DNA of 64,000 nucleotides from Lichenostomus cassidix (lineage: Eukaryota; Chordata; Aves; Passeriformes; Meliphagidae). Positions within the stretch are counted from its first letter, which is position 1. Each line of letters begins with the position of its first letter. This document shows, in pieces, positions 61,570 through 64,000 of this stretch. The position numbers and the translations under genes were made by a program. The notes beneath the pieces are model-generated. The model was not told the DNA's origin and did not search any database. It saw nothing but the letters and a program-made list of their open reading frames with translations. The stretch spans positions 52,852,797 through 52,916,796 of the forward strand of contig CM039184.1 in NCBI GenBank assembly GCA_008360975.2, written 5' to 3'.

Positions 61570-62094
61570 ATACAGGAAACTTGCATAATTAGTTAATTTA
61601 GACTCTGTAATGAGCATTGTTTTATGTTCTGGCATTAAAGAGTGTAAGAACCATTTAAAACCTGGAAGGCAAATTCACTGTTGGTGCAAACAGCTGACTC
61701 CAGTGACATTCAGCTTGTTTATGCAAGCAGCGAATTTGGCCTGCGTGTACTTTTTGCTCAATGCTTCTGTCAGACAATGCAGAACAAACAATATTTGGCT
61801 TCATCTCACTCTGGGCAGATCAACTATTTGCACCCAGGACTTTTTTCTTTGCCTGCCAGTTTGAATTTTCCCCCAGCCCAGGCTTTGATGTACCTTTATA
61901 ACAGCTGCAAAACACATTTCATGCCAAGGAGCAATTTGCAGGCACAGCACTAGACATTTCAGAGCATTGCTAGTTATTCATACAGTATTTTTTTGGCAGC
62001 TTTTCGAAATATAATACCATAGAACTGTCGTCTCTCACAAGTATTTTCATGCATTAGTCTTTTCTGTGAAAATAATTTATAATTTTTTACCACA
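61570..62094. promoter_or_regulatory. Candidate conserved noncoding element (enhancer-like)
   Basis: A repeat-free block of about 500 bp. It begins TTGCATAATTAGTTAATTTA (61581-61600), which overlaps a POU-like TGCATAAT and two homeodomain TAATTA/TTAATT cores. Further on are AATGAGCATTGTTTTATG, CAGCTG, AACAAACAATATTTGGC (FOX/SOX-like) and GTTATTCATAC. Retained CpGs (AGCGAATTTG, GCGTGTAC, TTCGAAAT and TGTCGTC) contrast with the CpG-poor flanks. Two overlapping plus-strand frames of 84 and 90 codons here lack any domain. Function is inferred. Confidence 0.35.
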
Positions 62095-63334
62095 ACAGAG
62101 AACTCATCCTAGCAACATAGAAATTTTAAATCAAATAGTTTACTTTTAATAGTGCTAATTCTAAAGCAGTCTTAACAAAAGCTATGTTGACATTTGTGTA
62201 CAAAACATCTCAGGCAACAAAAAGGAGGGGAAAAAAGGACCTTACACCCATAAAAAGCACCTTACATCCCCCACTGCATGCTTTAGCTGACCTACCTTTC
62301 CCCAGGGAAAGCATGTAATGCCTGATAAATCATATATATGCTGTGAAAGCAAAGGCTCATCTCTCTGTTCCTGCTTTTTCTGTACAAAATGTACATAGAA
62401 GTACTTTTAATTTGGATAATAATTACCCATAAGAAAAGGTTTCTGTTAAGCAGATGTAGGTCTTATGTACCCCATTTACTTGAAACTCTTAAAACTAGGG
62501 TAGGAAGGCTTTGCACTCTGTCTGAATTTATGAGTGATTACATAGCAAAGATGTGGTAAATAATATTTGTTAAAATCAAACAAATGCATCTTGCCCTCAC
62601 AGTTTACTATCAGCATAAAGTAAAGCAGTTCATATCAGCTTTGCTCAGTGAAAAGAGTTTCCATCACAGGCTAGGTTCTGCAATATGAGAGGATTTGTTC
62701 TTTGTCTCGTTTTGGCCTTTTAAGACCCAAATGTATCTCCTACAAAGTCGTCCAAGGACAGTTTCATCACAGAATTTAAATTCCATTGATATTCAACTAC
62801 TAGTAATCCATTCCTACAGGCCAACAGCCCCAGGGCACCATTTCTAGCCTTCTGTCTTTCTCAGTTCAGCAGGCACATCACTGTTTTCTTACTTTGTGTT
62901 TCACATCACAGGCAGACTGAGCCATCACCCTGAGCTACATTTTCAATGTAGAAATCAAACATTCAGATCGCATGTTCTGGAAGATATCCATCCCTACTCA
63001 CCAAACCCTCCCCATCTCATTCACCTTGTCAAGAAGTCATCTCATCAGACTTAAAAGCATCCTGATATTCTGGCTTTCAGGAAAGTATTAATTCCTAAGG
63101 ATCTGGGCGGCAGGCACTTCCAGGAGAACCTGCAGAGAAGAGCCACCTGCAGCAAGTTTCAGCTCACCAGAGCAGGTCCCCTCTGTCCTGGGAGGCAGGT
63201 CAGCCCTGCTTCTGCAGGAAGGAGCGTCCTTCTCCCATCTGCTCCAGACCCTCTTCGGGAAAGAGAGAAAAGGATAACCACTGCCAATTCACCACTCTGC
63301 TCCTGCCCCCTCATGCACCATCCCCAGCTGCCAG
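62095..63334. other. Unique noncoding DNA
   Basis: No gene recognised. A GC-richer stretch at about 63105-63310 carries a minus-strand frame of 80 codons that has no recognisable domain. Confidence 0.5.
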
Positions 63335-63560
63335 GCAATTTGATGTGTAGTTGGCAGCAAGCATCTTGTTCTCTCAGAGAAAGTAAACTAATTGCCTTCA
63401 TTATTACTGTTGTTCCTCATCCCATTTCTGCTTTGTGCCACTTGGCTCTTTTGATCATTTATCTTAAATGTACGCATGCTTCAATCCATTTAGATTTATC
63501 AGCATTGTATTCTGCAGGTTATTACTCTTTTCAGAAAGCAAGTTTTCTCATAGTTTGATA
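63335..63560. promoter_or_regulatory. Candidate conserved noncoding element
   Basis: A repeat-free block with GTAAACTAATTGCCTTCATT followed by ATTACTGTTGTTCC (63383-63416), then TTTGATCATTTATC and CATTTAGATTTATCAGC. The AT-rich, repeat-free texture with TAATTG and ATTATT cores resembles developmental enhancers. Evidence is weak. Confidence 0.22.
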
Positions 63561-64000
63561 ACATTTGGATAAGGAAGAAGTCAGTGTCTCCATTTGCACC
63601 TTATTTACTTTTCCTCTCCCTCCACATATCAGTTAATAAAAAAATATGGATGCAAAGTATAAGAAAATCTTATAAGAGCTACTGCACAAACATACAGTGA
63701 AGTTAAACACCATCACCTAGGAAATCAATAGCAAAGTCAGAAAGAGATCCAATCTCTTGATCCAAATCCAACAGTCTGAAAAAAGTACTTTATTTCTAAC
63801 ATCCTGTTGGTTTAATTTATGACATATTTCTCATTTCAGTTCCTTGAAATACTTTCAATAGGGAAAGAAAAAATAAGTGATGAGCTCTCCTTTATTTTCC
63901 TGGTTTTGTTTTAAATTAAAAAGAACCTAGCATCATCCCTAAATCCTATATTTCAAAATTTAGGTTTCATTAAAAAAGAAAAGATCAAATGAACGGCTTT
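63561..64000. other. Unique noncoding DNA
   Basis: AT-rich sequence to the window edge, with nothing recognised. Confidence 0.5.

Noticed and set aside
1..64000. CRISPR arrays, operons, phage or bacterial systems
   Set aside because: No regularly spaced direct repeats, no Shine-Dalgarno-led frames and no prokaryotic gene density. The CR1 elements show a bird or other reptile nuclear genome.

Overview
This window looks like ordinary nuclear DNA from a vertebrate, most probably a bird. It is AT-rich and CpG-poor, and it has no operons, ribosome-binding sites, or long open reading frames. The recognisable mobile elements are copies of CR1, the LINE family that dominates bird and reptile genomes. 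They are identified by their 3' untranslated region, by an ATTCTRTG-type 3' tail, and in the longer copies by recognisable pieces of the CR1 reverse-transcriptase gene. The low overall repeat load fits a bird better than a mammal. I cannot name the species, the chromosome or the neighbouring gene.

I see no protein-coding gene. Every open frame longer than about 90 codons is explained by a CR1 copy, by the homopurine microsatellite at 42.4 kb, by poly(A)/poly(T) tracts, or by chance in unique sequence. The window is therefore either intergenic (a gene desert) or deep intron.

Layout: 0-5 kb is unique sequence with a 57/60-bp tandem duplication at 1.0 kb and an (ATT)n microsatellite at 5.0 kb. 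A truncated CR1 follows at 5.27-5.64 kb. Two back-to-back near-perfect hairpins sit at 7.07-7.14 kb and a similar AT-rich pair at 15.6 kb. From 10.9 to 37.9 kb the DNA is mostly unique. It contains several blocks that look like conserved noncoding regulatory DNA (near 11.0, 14.5, 18.4 and 20.4 kb), a possible LTR remnant at 27.9-28.4 kb, a CR1 tail at 30.8 kb and an AATAAA/poly(A) tract at 34.5 kb. From 38 to 52 kb lies the repeat-rich part: two CR1 fragments at 38 kb, a long rearranged CR1 at 40.3-41.8 kb, a 170-bp uninterrupted purine run at 42.4 kb, a 1.1-kb CR1 at 46.7-47.8 kb, and three GC-richer blocks I cannot classify. From 53 kb to the end the sequence is again unique, with further candidate regulatory blocks near 53.3, 58.2, 59.8, 61.7 and 63.4 kb.

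If the window has a job, it is probably cis-regulatory, as a set of distal enhancers for a developmental gene outside it. That is inference from sequence texture and a few exact transcription-factor motifs, and needs cross-species alignment. I found no evidence for a new coding system, CRISPR array, toxin system or intact mobile element.
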